From positions 1-12,987 of the forward strand of contig JAVBOP010000124.1 of the NCBI GenBank assembly GCA_031550405.1: a stretch of DNA of 12,987 nt, written 5' to 3'. Under the pieces are notes generated by a model. The model did no database searches, was not told the DNA's origin, and saw nothing but the letters and a program-made list of their open reading frames with translations. This document shows positions 12,930-12,987 of the stretch, piece by piece. Both the position numbers and the translations under genes were made by a program. The DNA is from JAVBOP01 sp031550405 (GTDB lineage Bacteria > Bacteroidota > Ignavibacteria > Kapaibacteriales > UBA2268). Numbering within the stretch: position 1 is the first letter of the stretch; each line of letters begins with the position of its first letter.

Positions 12930-12987
12930 AATATCTCCATTTTCTTTTGTAGCAGTAATTATTCAAATATTAATATAATACATTTTT
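12887..12987 (-). repeat. Repeat copy B: promoter/5'-UTR plus signal-peptide codons
   Basis: On the minus strand 12987-12932 aligns with 937-997 (repeat copy A), and 12931-12887 is identical to 1191-1235. Here the two parts are contiguous, while in copy A about 193 bases separate them. The copy reaches the right edge of the window, so its outer boundary is not visible. The two copies are in opposite orientation, about 11.7 kb apart. Confidence 0.8.

Noticed and set aside
1..12987. tRNA, rRNA, CRISPR, insertion-sequence or integrase genes
   Set aside because: I looked on both strands and saw no T-loop-like segment in a cloverleaf setting, no regularly spaced repeats and no transposase or recombinase motif.

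Overview
The window is an AT-rich stretch (roughly one third G+C by eye) of a Gram-negative bacterium of the Bacteroidota/Chlorobiota/Kapabacteria (FCB) type. Three things suggest this: a secreted protein with a C-terminal type IX secretion (T9SS) sorting domain, a Kdo/lipopolysaccharide gene (kdsD), and repeated promoter-like TAnnTTTG boxes of the Bacteroidota kind. Most housekeeping genes have no visible Shine-Dalgarno site. The genus cannot be told from the sequence. I saw no tRNA, rRNA, CRISPR array or transposase.

Layout. 1-631 (-): N-terminal part of a CNNM/CorC-type membrane protein, running off the left edge. 937-2592 (+): a promoter/leader region, a 20-codon leader peptide, a T9SS cargo protein and a truncated second secreted protein. 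2933-3925 (-): kdsD. 4242-5357 (+): an unrecognised exported protein. 5447-6007 (-): frr with a clear terminator. 6210-8001 (-): a three-gene operon of ECF sigma factor, membrane anti-sigma factor and small periplasmic helical protein. 8357-9778 (+): an orphan NtrC-type sigma-54 activator. 10189-10899 (-) and 11285-12139 (+): a divergent pair of iron-sulfur flavoprotein-like and ferredoxin-like proteins. 12214-12929 (-): a lipoprotein translationally coupled to a tiny signal-peptide-only ORF.

How it fits together. The centre is regulatory: the ECF/anti-sigma/periplasmic triad is an envelope-sensing module, and a sigma-54 activator is transcribed away from it. The divergent flavoprotein/ferredoxin pair looks like an electron-transfer module of an organism with anaerobic metabolism (inference).

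The most unusual signal is at the two ends. The T9SS cargo gene (start 1193, +) and the lipoprotein gene (start 12929, -) encode unrelated mature proteins, yet share their first 43 coding bases exactly and have recognisably homologous promoter/5'-UTR sequence. The copies are inverted relative to each other. Copy A carries about 193 extra bases between the shared UTR and the shared signal-peptide codons, including a leader ORF coupled by an ATGA overlap. Each gene is followed directly by a truncated secreted-protein ORF. This looks like a mobile or recombining 'expression plus export' cassette placed in front of different surface proteins. That interpretation is inference; the repeat itself is visible in the sequence.
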